Shown here: positions 26,921-35,218 of the stretch, one piece after another
How positions within the stretch are numbered: position 1 is the first letter of the stretch
Layout: the number at the start of each line of letters is the position of its first letter
NCBI GenBank assembly: GCA_031373255.1
Contig: JANMMJ010000193.1
Coordinates: 1 to 64,000, forward strand
DNA from: JANMMJ01 sp031373255
GTDB taxonomy: Bacteria; Pseudomonadota; Alphaproteobacteria; Rhizobiales; Aestuariivirgaceae
Reading direction: 5' to 3'
DNA: 64,000 nucleotides
The notes under the pieces: generated by a model
Database searches by the model: none
Seen by the model: the letters and a program-made list of their open reading frames with translations, nothing else
Told to the model about the DNA's origin: nothing
Made by a program: the position numbers and the translations under genes

Positions 26921-27753
26921 GCACGGCACGCATCGGTCTGGCACTTGGCGGCGGCGCTGCTCGCGGCCTCGCCCATATTCCCATGCTGGAAGTCTTTGAC
27001 GAAATGGGGATCAAGCCGTCGATCATTGCCGGGTGCAGCATTGGGGCACTGATGGGTGCGGCCTATGCGTCGGGGATTCCGGCGAAGGATATGCGGGCAC
27101 ATGCCGAGAAATTGCTGGCAAATCGCCTGGACGCGGCACGCTATGTGTTTGGCGCCAAGCAGGCGCGGCTGCGCGATCTCCTGTCGCTCAAGAGTTTCGG
27201 CTCGGTCCAGATACAGGGTGAGCGGCTGGCGTCACTGGCCTTCCCCGATGGCGTGGCGCGGCGGGTCGAGGAAACCCAGATTCCCCTCCGGATCATCACC
27301 ACCGATTTTGAACGGCGCGAGGAGCGCGTCATCAGCGAAGGTCCGATGGTCGCGGCGGTCGCCGCCTCGATGGCAATCCCCGGGCTCATCTCCGGGCCTA
27401 AATTTGACGGGCGTGTGCATGTCGATGGCGGCGTCACCAATCCGGTGCCGTTTGAGCATGTGCGGGAGGAATGCGATATCGTCGTCGCCATAGATGTCAC
27501 CGGTAAACCACGTCCCTCGGGCCGAGTCCACGCCTCTAACATGGAACTGGCGGTGGGTTCCATGCTCATCATGTTCCACCAGATTGCAGAGCTGCGCCGC
27601 GCCTTGTCGCCGCCTGATATCTATATAGAGCCGCCGGTCCACCAATTCGCCGCAGGCGATTTCTTCCGCGCCAGCGAAATGTTCGAAGCCGCCTCGCAGG
27701 CCAAGGACCAGCTCAAGCGGGCACTCGAATTGCGAATCAATTCAGCGGGCTAG
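26917..27753 (+). CDS. Patatin-like phospholipase (RssA-like)
   Basis: A serine acyl hydrolase of 278 aa. The oxyanion loop GLALGGGAARGLAHI, nucleophile GCSIG (Ser near 42) and catalytic DGG in VHVDGGVTNPVPF make a complete Ser-Asp dyad. Likely a cytoplasmic lipase acting on membrane lipids or acyl thioesters. The start overlaps the upstream kinase stop in an ATGA, so the two are translationally coupled. Its end overlaps tadA by 4 nt, tail to tail. Confidence 0.9.
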   Translation: MSTARIGLALGGGAARGLAHIPMLEVFDEMGIKPSIIAGCSIGALMGAAYASGIPAKDMRAHAEKLLANRLDAARYVFGAKQARLRDLLSLKSFGSVQIQGERLASLAFPDGVARRVEETQIPLRIITTDFERREERVISEGPMVAAVAASMAIPGLISGPKFDGRVHVDGGVTNPVPFEHVREECDIVVAIDVTGKPRPSGRVHASNMELAVGSMLIMFHQIAELRRALSPPDIYIEPPVHQFAAGDFFRASEMFEAASQAKDQLKRALELRINSAG

Positions 27754-28205
27754 CGGCGCTCGTTGAAGAAAGACCTGAGCAGGTCACGGCCCCTTGTCTC
27801 ACCGATCCCGCCATAGATCTCGGGCGCGTGATGGCAGGTCGGCTGGGTGAAGAAGCGCGGGCCGTTTTCGACAGCCCCCATCTTGGCATCGCTGGTTGCA
27901 AAGTAGAGCCGCCTGATCCGCGCAAAGGAAATTGCAGCAGCGCACATGGCGCAGGGTTCAAGCGTCACGAAGAGATCGCAGCCGTTCAGCCTTTCGCTGG
28001 CACGCTGGCGCGCCGCTTCACGAATGGCCAGTATCTCGGCATGGGCGGTCGGGTCGCTCAATTCGAGAGTGCGATTGCCGGCCGCTGCCACGATTGTGCC
28101 CGATGAATCGGCGATGACACAGCCAATGGGAACTTCGCCCCGCGCCCCTGCTGCTTCTGCTTCGGCAAATGCCCGCAACATGGGGTCTGGCGGTTCGGTT
28201 CGCAT
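27750..28205 (-). CDS. tadA: tRNA adenosine(34) deaminase
   Basis: Converts adenosine to inosine at the wobble base of tRNA-Arg(ACG). The zinc site is THAE-type (PTAHAEILAIREA, with the catalytic Glu) plus LEPCAMCAAAI; the terminal helix RGRDLLRSFF is typical. At 151 aa the length is normal from the ATG at 28205; the frame extends upstream to 28385 but that part lies over the divergent rluB. The gene is head to head with rluB with only 37 bp between starts. Confidence 0.93.
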   Translation of the reverse strand: MRTEPPDPMLRAFAEAEAAGARGEVPIGCVIADSSGTIVAAAGNRTLELSDPTAHAEILAIREAARQRASERLNGCDLFVTLEPCAMCAAAISFARIRRLYFATSDAKMGAVENGPRFFTQPTCHHAPEIYGGIGETRGRDLLRSFFNERR

Positions 28206-28242
28206 TGGTGCACATGAGCGCGAAAGCGAGGGCCTGGTCAAG

Positions 28243-29013
28243 ATGAGTGAGTTCGAGGGCGAACGTGTTGCCAAGGTGATCGCGCGGGCCGGGGTCTGTT
28301 CGCGGCGCGATGCCGAAAGGCTGATCGAGGAAGGCCGGGTCACGCTGAACGGCAAGCGCATCGCAACCGCTGCCATCAACGTCACGGCGAAGGATCAGGT
28401 CCGGATCGATGGCGAATTGCTGCCGGTCAAGGACGAGCCCCGGCTGTGGCGGTATCACAAGCCGGGCGGGCTCGTGGTCAGCCACAAGGACCCCAAGGGG
28501 CGGCCCACCGTCTTCGAGAAACTGCGCGAGCAATTGCCGCGCGTGGTTTCCATCGGGCGGCTCGACATCAATACCGAAGGTCTGCTGCTGCTCACCAATG
28601 ACGGCGAGCTTGAGCGGCTGTTGGAACTCCCCGCCACCGGCTGGGTGCGGCGCTACCGGGTGAGGGCTTACGGGCGGGTGGATCCGCTGGCGCTCGCAAA
28701 GCTTGAGAACGGCACCGATATCGATGGCGTGCGCTATGGCCCGATCGAGGCCCGCATCGACAAGGAACAGGGCGACAATTGCTGGCTCACCTTCGCCATC
28801 CGCGAGGGCAAGAACCGGGAGGTTAAGAAGGTCTGCGAACACCTTGGGCTCAAGGTCAACCGGCTGATCCGGGTGGCCTTCGGGCCTTTCCAGCTTGGCG
28901 AGTTGCCGCGCGGCGGTATTGAAGAAGTGCCCCGAAAGGTGCTCAAAGACCAGCTTGGCGGGAGATTCACGGACCAGCATGCGGATCGTCGGGGGAAAGT
29001 TCAAAGGGCATAG
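28243..29013 (+). CDS. rluB: Pseudouridine synthase of the RluB/RsuA family
   Basis: Isomerises a uridine in rRNA. An S4 RNA-binding domain (RVAKVIARAGVCSRRDAERLIEEGRVTLNG, about 6-60) precedes the catalytic domain with IGRLDINTEGLLLLTNDGEL (catalytic Asp), KKYRVR-like KRY equivalent RRYRVRAYG, and GKNREVKKVCEHLGLKVNRLIRVAFGPFQLGEL. Length 256 aa; the longer frame upstream overlaps tadA and is not used. The 3' end overlaps rsmD by 35 nt. RluB (23S) versus RluE or RsuA cannot be fully separated by eye. Confidence 0.88.
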   Translation: MSEFEGERVAKVIARAGVCSRRDAERLIEEGRVTLNGKRIATAAINVTAKDQVRIDGELLPVKDEPRLWRYHKPGGLVVSHKDPKGRPTVFEKLREQLPRVVSIGRLDINTEGLLLLTNDGELERLLELPATGWVRRYRVRAYGRVDPLALAKLENGTDIDGVRYGPIEARIDKEQGDNCWLTFAIREGKNREVKKVCEHLGLKVNRLIRVAFGPFQLGELPRGGIEEVPRKVLKDQLGGRFTDQHADRRGKVQRA

Positions 29014-29536
29014 TCTCGCTTCGCCTTCAGGCCAATCGACGCGGCCCACCTCCGACCGCACCCGCGAGGCCATTTTCAACATCCTGGCGCACGGCATTGA
29101 CGGCCTCGATCTCGAAGGGACCCGGGTGCTCGATCTCTTTGCCGGCACGGGAGCGCTCGGTCTTGAGGCGCTGTCGCGCGGCGCAAAATTTGCCCAGTTC
29201 ATCGACGAGAGTGCTGAAGCGCGCGGCCTGATCCGGCGCAATGCGGATTCACTTGGACTGATCGGCCAGTGCAAGATCTGGCGGCGCGATGCCACAAGGC
29301 TTGGCCCCTGCCCGCCACAACCGGTCTTCGATCTCGTCTTTGCCGACCCGCCCTATGGCAAGGGCCTGGGCGAAAAGGCGCTGAAGTCGCTCGTTGATGG
29401 CGGCTGGCTGGTTCCGGGCGCTGTGGTGGTGCTTGAGGAGGCAGTGAAGGCCGAGATCGCGGAGGTGGCCGGTCTCACGCAGATCGACCGGCGGGACTAC
29501 GGCGATACCCAGGTGCGGATCTACCGGTCAGCATAA
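28979..29536 (+). CDS. rsmD: 16S rRNA (guanine(966)-N2)-methyltransferase
   Basis: SAM-dependent methyltransferase of the small-subunit rRNA, 185 aa. MRIVGGKFKGHSL and RPTSDRTREAIFNIL at the N-terminus, VLDLFAGTGALGLEALSRGA for SAM binding, and the catalytic FADPPYGKG are all typical. It starts inside the end of rluB, so both rRNA-modifying enzymes are made together. A hairpin follows the stop. Confidence 0.94.
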   Translation: MRIVGGKFKGHSLASPSGQSTRPTSDRTREAIFNILAHGIDGLDLEGTRVLDLFAGTGALGLEALSRGAKFAQFIDESAEARGLIRRNADSLGLIGQCKIWRRDATRLGPCPPQPVFDLVFADPPYGKGLGEKALKSLVDGGWLVPGAVVVLEEAVKAEIAEVAGLTQIDRRDYGDTQVRIYRSA

Positions 29537-29564
29537 TTCCCTTCGCCCCCTTCGGGAGGGAATT
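29535..29564. terminator. Hairpin between convergent rsmD and mutL
   Basis: AATTCCCT (29535-29542) and AGGGAATT (29557-29564) are perfect 8-bp arms around a C-rich loop that can pair further. It begins in the rsmD stop codon and lies just beyond the end of mutL. With A/T bases on both sides it may serve both genes. Confidence 0.6.
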
Positions 29565-29571
29565 AAAATGC

Positions 29572-31287
29572 TCACTTCCGGCCGAACAATCTCTCGATGT
29601 CGGACAGCTTGAGTTCGATGAATGTCGGCCGGCCGTGATTGCACTGGCTGGCATTGGGGGTTTGCTCCATTTCGCGGAGCAGCGCGTTCATTTCCTCGGG
29701 GCGGAGCTTGCGGCCGGAGCGGACCGAGTGATGGCAGGCCATGGTGGCGAGGACGTGATTGACGCGTTCCTCGATGGCGGTCGAACTTCCGAGACCTGCC
29801 AGATCGTCCGCCACATCGCGCACCAGACCCCGGATATCGCCGCTGGCGAGGGCGGCGGGAACTTCGCGCACCAGGATCGCCGTCTCGCCAAAGCGTTCGA
29901 GCGACAGGCCGGACTGAGCCAGAATTTCACCCGCGGCGGCCAGCCGCTCGATTGATGCGGGATCGAGATCGATCACCTCGGGCACAAGTAGCGGCTGGGT
30001 GGCGATGCCCTGCCCGGCACGCTCGCGTTTGAGGCGCTCATAGACGAGGCGCTCGTGCGCCGCGTGCTGGTCGATAAGCATCATGCCTTCCGCCGTCTGG
30101 GTGACGATATAGTTGTCGTGAAGCTGGGCCCGCGCAGCGCCGAGCGGATAGGCCATCTGGCCGGGCTCCGGCTCGCTAAGAGCTGCGTCCAGCGGCATAT
30201 TCATGTCGAAAGCGGCCTGGGGTGCTGCGAAGCCGGAGAAGGGCCGGGGTGGGGACGGCCTGAAACTTGCCAGCGTGGCGCGGCCGAGCGAGGTGTTGCC
30301 TTCGCCCGCACCCCGGCCCAGCGCATTGCGGATGGCGGAGACGATGGCGCTCCTCACCTGGCCTGAGTCACGGAAGCGCACCTCGGCCTTGGCAGGATGC
30401 ACGTTGACATCGACGCGGCCCGGGGGACAGGTCAGGAACAGCACGATTGCCGGATAACGGGCGCCCGCCATCAGGTCGGCATAGGCGCCACGAATGGCGC
30501 CGCCCATGAGCTTGTCGCGCACCGGGCGGCCATTGACGAACATGTACTGCATGTTGCTCTGGGCCCGGGTGAAGGTCGGAAGGCCGGCATAGCCCTCGAT
30601 CGCGACATCCTCCACCTCTGCGCGGATCGGCCTGGCGTTCTCGATGAAGTCGGCGCCGACAATGCGCCTGATGCGCTGCTCCAGCGTTTCACCCTTCGGC
30701 ACATCGACAAGGCGGCGCTCTTCTGTCGCAAACGAGAAGGCGGCTTGGGGATGGGCGAGCGCCAGGCGGCGCACCACGTCGGCGGCCTCGGCGGTTTCGG
30801 CGCGGTCGCTTTTCAAGAATTTCAGGCGGGCCGGCACGGCAAAGAACAGGTCGCTGACCGTCACTTCGGTTCCGGCATTGCGCGCCGCCGGGCGAAGTGG
30901 GGATACCGCGCCACCCTGCACCGCGATTTCATGGGCAGCGCCATCACCGCTGCGGGAAACGATGGCGAGCCTGCTCACCGCGCCGATGGAGGGCAGTGCT
31001 TCACCACGGAAGCCAAGGGTGCGGATGTCGACCAGATCCTCGTCGGACAATTTGGAAGTGGCGTGGCGCTCGATTGATAGCGCGAGGTCTTGCGGCGGCA
31101 TGCCGCTGCCATCGTCGCTGACGCGGATCAGCGCCTTGCCGCCACCGCGAAACACCACATCGACCGATTGCGCACCAGCATCGAGGGCGTTTTCGACAAG
31201 CTCCTTGACCACGCTCGCGGGGCGCTCGATGACTTCGCCCGCGGCAATGCGGTTTACGGTTGCTTCGGCCAGCCGACGGATGGACAT
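29572..31287 (-). CDS. mutL: DNA mismatch repair protein MutL (with endonuclease motif)
   Basis: Mismatch repair ATPase linking MutS to strand removal. GHKL motifs are present: VVKELVENALDAGA, DDGSGM, TSKL and GFRGEALPSIGAVS. The C-terminal domain carries DQHAAHERLVYE, the metal-binding endonuclease motif found where MutH is absent, along with ACHHSVRSG and CNHGRPT. So the nick is probably made by MutL itself. Length 571 aa. It is last in a minus-strand block, 27 nt after the M16-like gene. Confidence 0.96.
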   Translation of the reverse strand: MSIRRLAEATVNRIAAGEVIERPASVVKELVENALDAGAQSVDVVFRGGGKALIRVSDDGSGMPPQDLALSIERHATSKLSDEDLVDIRTLGFRGEALPSIGAVSRLAIVSRSGDGAAHEIAVQGGAVSPLRPAARNAGTEVTVSDLFFAVPARLKFLKSDRAETAEAADVVRRLALAHPQAAFSFATEERRLVDVPKGETLEQRIRRIVGADFIENARPIRAEVEDVAIEGYAGLPTFTRAQSNMQYMFVNGRPVRDKLMGGAIRGAYADLMAGARYPAIVLFLTCPPGRVDVNVHPAKAEVRFRDSGQVRSAIVSAIRNALGRGAGEGNTSLGRATLASFRPSPPRPFSGFAAPQAAFDMNMPLDAALSEPEPGQMAYPLGAARAQLHDNYIVTQTAEGMMLIDQHAAHERLVYERLKRERAGQGIATQPLLVPEVIDLDPASIERLAAAGEILAQSGLSLERFGETAILVREVPAALASGDIRGLVRDVADDLAGLGSSTAIEERVNHVLATMACHHSVRSGRKLRPEEMNALLREMEQTPNASQCNHGRPTFIELKLSDIERLFGRK

Positions 31288-31314
31288 GGCGCGGAGATTA
31301 GCAGATTCGCGAGC

Positions 31315-32661
31315 CTATCCAGCGGTTCCCGGCGCCTGCACGCCAACCGGGCGGCCAACGATGGTGATGTTCATCTCATCGGGCCTGACGAGGCGTTTGG
31401 CCTGCGCCCTGGCCTGATCCAGCGTCACGGCCTCGATCAGGTCATTGCGGGTGTTGATATAGCCGAGCCCCAAATCGTCCTGCTGGATGCCGAGAAGCTG
31501 GCTGGCGATCTTGGCATTCGAGTCAAAGCGGAGCGCATAGGAACCGGTGAGATAGGTCTTGGCGTCGGCCAGTTCGTCAGCGGTCGGGCCTTCCTCGGCA
31601 TAGCGGCGCATGACGTCCTTGGTGACGTCGATGGCTTCCTTGGCCTTCTCGTTGCGGGTGCCGACCGAGCCCAGGAACAGGCCGGCGTGATCAAGCGGAT
31701 AGAGTCCGGCGCCGATGCCATAGGTCAGGCCGCGCTTTTCACGAATTTCCGTCGTCAGGCGCGAGCCGAAGCCGCCGCCACCCAGAATGAAGCTCATCAC
31801 ATAGGCGGGGATGAAGTCCTTGTCGGAGCGGAGAATGCCATCATGGCCGAACATGATGATGCTCTGGGGAATGTCGCGGTCGATGATCTTGAGGCTCGGT
31901 CCCTTGGCGAAGATTGCGGCAGCGGGCGGCGCAACCGGATCGGTATCGGGGAGTTCGCCGAAGGATTCATCGAGCAGGCGGGACAGGGTTTCGGCATCGA
32001 TATCGCCCACCACCGAAAGCCTCAGTGACTTGCGCGTGAACAATGCCTTGTGCAGCGCCTTGAGATCGTCCGTCGTAATGGCCGCGATCGATTCAGGCGT
32101 TCCCTCGCTGTCGCGGGCATAGGGGTGATCGTTGAAACCCGCCATCATCCAGGCATTGGAGGCAATGCGGTCGGGATCTTCGCGATTCTGCTGTGCGCCG
32201 ATCAGGAACTGGCCGCGCACCCGTTCCATCGGTGCCTTGTCGAAATGCGGATAGGTGAGCGCGAGCTTCAGCAGGCCGAAAGCGGCATCGCGGTTGCGGC
32301 TGAGGGTCTGGAAGGTGCCCTCAAAGTGATCGAGGCTCGATTCGAACGAGAGCTTCATGGCGAGTTCGTCGCGCTTGGCCTGGAAGGCCTGCGAGTCGAG
32401 CGGGCCTGCCCCTTCGTCGAGCATGCCGGTCAGGAAGTGGGCCAGGCCTTCCTTGCCCTTGGGATCGTGGGCGCCGCCGCCGCTGAAGGAGAAACTCATG
32501 GCGATCAGCGGAATGGTGTGATCCTCGACCAGCCAGGCGGTCACGCCCTTCGCACTTTTCACTTCCTTGATGTCGAGAGCAAAGGCCGGCGTCAGTCCGG
32601 CGACGAAAACCAGCAATACCGCAATGAGCCTGTAGACAGAACGCATGATCATCTTCTCCAT
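31315..32661 (-). CDS. M16-family peptidase-like subunit lacking the zinc motif
   Basis: A 448-aa protein with a signal peptide (hydrophobic segment about 12-28, ending AFA). It has the M16 fold but where zinc ligands should be it reads LAHFLTGMLDEGAG instead of HxxEH, so it is catalytically dead. The C-terminal substrate-binding R/Y element is present (FGSRLTTEIREKRGLTYGIG). It should pair with the active subunit encoded 3 nt upstream to form a periplasmic heterodimer, as in other bacterial M16B pairs. ATGs at codons 1, 4 and 6 are possible starts. Confidence 0.9.
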   Translation of the reverse strand: MEKMIMRSVYRLIAVLLVFVAGLTPAFALDIKEVKSAKGVTAWLVEDHTIPLIAMSFSFSGGGAHDPKGKEGLAHFLTGMLDEGAGPLDSQAFQAKRDELAMKLSFESSLDHFEGTFQTLSRNRDAAFGLLKLALTYPHFDKAPMERVRGQFLIGAQQNREDPDRIASNAWMMAGFNDHPYARDSEGTPESIAAITTDDLKALHKALFTRKSLRLSVVGDIDAETLSRLLDESFGELPDTDPVAPPAAAIFAKGPSLKIIDRDIPQSIIMFGHDGILRSDKDFIPAYVMSFILGGGGFGSRLTTEIREKRGLTYGIGAGLYPLDHAGLFLGSVGTRNEKAKEAIDVTKDVMRRYAEEGPTADELADAKTYLTGSYALRFDSNAKIASQLLGIQQDDLGLGYINTRNDLIEAVTLDQARAQAKRLVRPDEMNITIVGRPVGVQAPGTAG

Positions 32662-32664
32662 GGC

Positions 32665-34056
32665 TCAGTTCACGCTCGATTCCGGTGCAACCGGCTGGGG
32701 CGGCTCGCCCGAAGTGGCGGTTATGGTAGGTGTCATCACGCCGGTCACCGACCTTCGCATGTCGATCACCTTGATGGCGGCGGCCTTGATATCGTCGGCT
32801 GTTACGGCTTCGACTTCCTTGTCCCAGCCGAGCACGTCCGCAACGGTGGACCCAGTCGTCAGGGCAGCGCCAAACATGCGCGCCAGCGAAGACTGGCTAT
32901 CGAGGGCATAGACCGTATCAGCGAGCAGCTTGTTCTTGGCGCGCTCGATCTCGCCCGTTGTAACGCCGTTCTTGAGGACGTCGGCCAGAACCTCGTCGAT
33001 CCCGGCCTCAACCTTTGCCACGTCGCCGCCCGGCACCGGTGTGCCGTAAACGCCGAAGGTGCCACTGTCGAGATGATCGCCGGAGAACCATGCAGCAGTA
33101 TATGAGGCGGTCTGATCCTGGATCACGAGCTTCCTGTAGAGCCGGCTGGTGGCGCCGCCGCCCAGGATTTCGGCCAGGATGTCGAGGGCTTCGGCCTCGC
33201 GCGGCAGGGCCTTCGAGTAGGATGGGCCAAGATAGCTCCGCTGCACGGCCGGATTGGCAGCACGCGGATCGGACATGATCACGCGCCTCGCCGCGATTGG
33301 TTCGGGTTCGGCGGCACGGGCCCGGGCCTTCGGTTCAAAGGTATTCTTCAGCTTGCCGTAATACTCGTTGGCGAGTTTTTCGATTTCGTCGCGGCTCACG
33401 TCGCCGGCCACGACGAGCACGGCGTTGGCTGGCGTGTAATGCTTCCGGTAAAAGCTGATGGCGTCTTCCTTGCTCAGCTGTTCCATCTGGTTGCGCCAGC
33501 CGATCACCGGCTTGCCATAAGGATGAGCCGTGTACATTGCGGCATCGAGCTGCTCGCCGAGCAGGCTCTGCGGATCGTTGTCGGTGCGCTCGCGGCGCTC
33601 TTCGAGGATCACGTCACGCTCTGGCAGAACCTCCTTGTCGGTGAGGATCAGGTTCTGCATGCGGTCGGATTCCATCTGCATCATGAGCGGCAGGCGCTCC
33701 TTGGCGATGTGCTGGAAGTAAGCCGTGTAATCCTGGTCGGTGAAGGCGTTCTCCTCGCCGCCGTTCTTGCGCACCACCTGGCTGAACTGGCCGGCGGGGA
33801 ATGTCGGAGTACCCTTGAAAAGCAAATGTTCCAGGAAGTGAGCGACGCCGGCCTCGCCCTCAGGCTCGTCGGCCGCGCCGGCGCGATACCAGACCATGTG
33901 CGTCACCACGGGGGCGCGATGATCCGGGATCACCACAACCTGCATTCCGTTGGCCAGCGTGAAGGTCGAGACATCGACGTTCAAGGCCTTCGCGGCGGTG
34001 GCTGGCCACGGCATCAAGAGCGCGGCGGAGAGAAATGCCGCCTTCAGAAAACGCAT
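32665..34056 (-). CDS. M16-family zinc metallopeptidase, active subunit
   Basis: A 463-aa periplasmic peptidase. Signal peptide about 1-22 (ending ATAA). The inverted zinc motif HFLEH (His73, Glu76, His77) is intact, with ENAFTDQDYTAYF and the distal ligand Glu152 or Glu153 in VILEERRER. The pattern is that of pitrilysin-type M16B enzymes that clear short peptides. The next gene downstream encodes an inactive partner. Together with lspA and a lipoprotein gene upstream, the block points to envelope maintenance. Confidence 0.94.
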   Translation of the reverse strand: MRFLKAAFLSAALLMPWPATAAKALNVDVSTFTLANGMQVVVIPDHRAPVVTHMVWYRAGAADEPEGEAGVAHFLEHLLFKGTPTFPAGQFSQVVRKNGGEENAFTDQDYTAYFQHIAKERLPLMMQMESDRMQNLILTDKEVLPERDVILEERRERTDNDPQSLLGEQLDAAMYTAHPYGKPVIGWRNQMEQLSKEDAISFYRKHYTPANAVLVVAGDVSRDEIEKLANEYYGKLKNTFEPKARARAAEPEPIAARRVIMSDPRAANPAVQRSYLGPSYSKALPREAEALDILAEILGGGATSRLYRKLVIQDQTASYTAAWFSGDHLDSGTFGVYGTPVPGGDVAKVEAGIDEVLADVLKNGVTTGEIERAKNKLLADTVYALDSQSSLARMFGAALTTGSTVADVLGWDKEVEAVTADDIKAAAIKVIDMRRSVTGVMTPTITATSGEPPQPVAPESSVN

Positions 34057-34138
34057 GCGTCACTCCAGTTCAACTGTTGTACTGTTCAAATCGATATGTG
34101 TGGCATTGAAGCGGCAGGCAGAAATCAATTCTGGGTCA

Positions 34139-34642
34139 TCAGCCGTCTTTGAATAGATCACCGATGTTGTAGATGGTGCCGTAGTTCGGGTTGGCGCGCT
34201 GCTTTTCAGCCTTCTGGGCGGCCCAAAGTTCGGTGTTGAGCGTGGCCTGGCTCTTGGCGGTGCCATCCGGATTGGTCTTGGAGATGCCGTAGCGGGTGTA
34301 AATGTCGTCGGCCGGGGTAGGCCGTGCGACGGCCGCGGCCTGGGTCTGCGGGGCAACGGGCTGGCTTGCCTCGGCGGTTGCCGAAACAGTGTTGTCGCTG
34401 GGCGGAACGGTTGCGGCACCGGCAACGGACGTGCTGGTCAGCTGGCCATCTTCCTCGGCCACCGTGGTGGCGGGGGCAGGCAATTGCAGATCGGGCGGCA
34501 TCGACAGCGACTGGGTCGTGCGGATCTGGGTTTCGTCCGGAGTGCCCTTGGAATTGATCAGGTTGGTCATGCCGGTGGTGCTGCAGCCCTGGATCAGGGC
34601 GGCCAGGCTGGCTATCGCTGCGACATTGCTAAATCGGGTCAT
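34139..34642 (-). CDS. Small lipoprotein, DUF3035/BamF-like
   Basis: A 167-aa lipoprotein: signal segment ending LIQGC, with Cys at about 20 as the lipidated residue. The mature part is Pro/Ala/Thr-rich and contains RTTQSLSMPPDLQLPAP, similar to the PPxxxLPxP patch of DUF3035 proteins (proposed BamF subunit of the outer-membrane assembly machine in alphaproteobacteria); the assignment is moderate. The ATG at 34642 is chosen because the signal peptide starts there. Its gene follows lspA, the enzyme that would process it. Confidence 0.65.
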   Translation of the reverse strand: MTRFSNVAAIASLAALIQGCSTTGMTNLINSKGTPDETQIRTTQSLSMPPDLQLPAPATTVAEEDGQLTSTSVAGAATVPPSDNTVSATAEASQPVAPQTQAAAVARPTPADDIYTRYGISKTNPDGTAKSQATLNTELWAAQKAEKQRANPNYGTIYNIGDLFKDG

Positions 34643-34700
34643 TGGCAAATCTTTCCACTCCGATGGCCGCAATAATAGTGGTTTGCGGCAAAAGCGGGGC

Positions 34701-35186
34701 TCAGGTCCGGTTGCGGCCTTCCGTGAAGGATTCATACAGCAGCAGTCCCACCCCGGCAACGATTGCTACATCGGCCAGGTTAAAGACATACCAACTGAAA
34801 TTCCTGACGTGGAAGTGGAACATGTCCACCACGGCGCCATAAATGGCGCGATCGACCACGTTGGCCAGTGCGGCACCGATGATCAGGCCCAGTGCCGTTG
34901 CCGTCACCGGATGCCGGGTCCGCGCCAGCCAGCGCCACAGAACGGCGCTGATCACCAGGCTCACCGCAATGAGCACCCAGCGGGCACTTTCCGCGTGGCT
35001 GGCAAACCAGCCGTAGGAGATGCCATAGTTCCATACCAGGATGAGGTCGAAGCCGGGCACCAGCTCAACCGGTTGTTTCGATGCGATGCCGTAGATGGCC
35101 AGGAGCCACCATTTGTGGGCCTGATCCAGCCCAAAGGTAAAAATCGCGATGACAAGGCCAAGGGCAGAAAGCGGTCCCCACATCAT
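34701..35186 (-). CDS. lspA: Lipoprotein signal peptidase (SPase II)
   Basis: Inner-membrane aspartyl protease that removes signal peptides from prolipoproteins. Four membrane helices; catalytic Asp residues lie in ALANVVDRAIYGAVVDMFHFH and YVFNLADVAIVAG. Length 161 aa (160 if the second of two adjacent ATGs is used); GGGAGAAGG lies directly upstream. It follows ileS by 32 nt, an order conserved in many proteobacteria, and precedes a lipoprotein gene. Confidence 0.95.
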   Translation of the reverse strand: MMWGPLSALGLVIAIFTFGLDQAHKWWLLAIYGIASKQPVELVPGFDLILVWNYGISYGWFASHAESARWVLIAVSLVISAVLWRWLARTRHPVTATALGLIIGAALANVVDRAIYGAVVDMFHFHVRNFSWYVFNLADVAIVAGVGLLLYESFTEGRNRT

Positions 35187-35218
35187 CCTTCTCCCTTCGC
35201 CAACGCGGGGCGTTGACG

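Noticed and set aside
34060..34425. A minus-strand Pro/Arg-rich frame at the M16/lipoprotein junction
   Set aside because: Out of frame with the lipoprotein gene and extremely biased in composition; a shadow frame.
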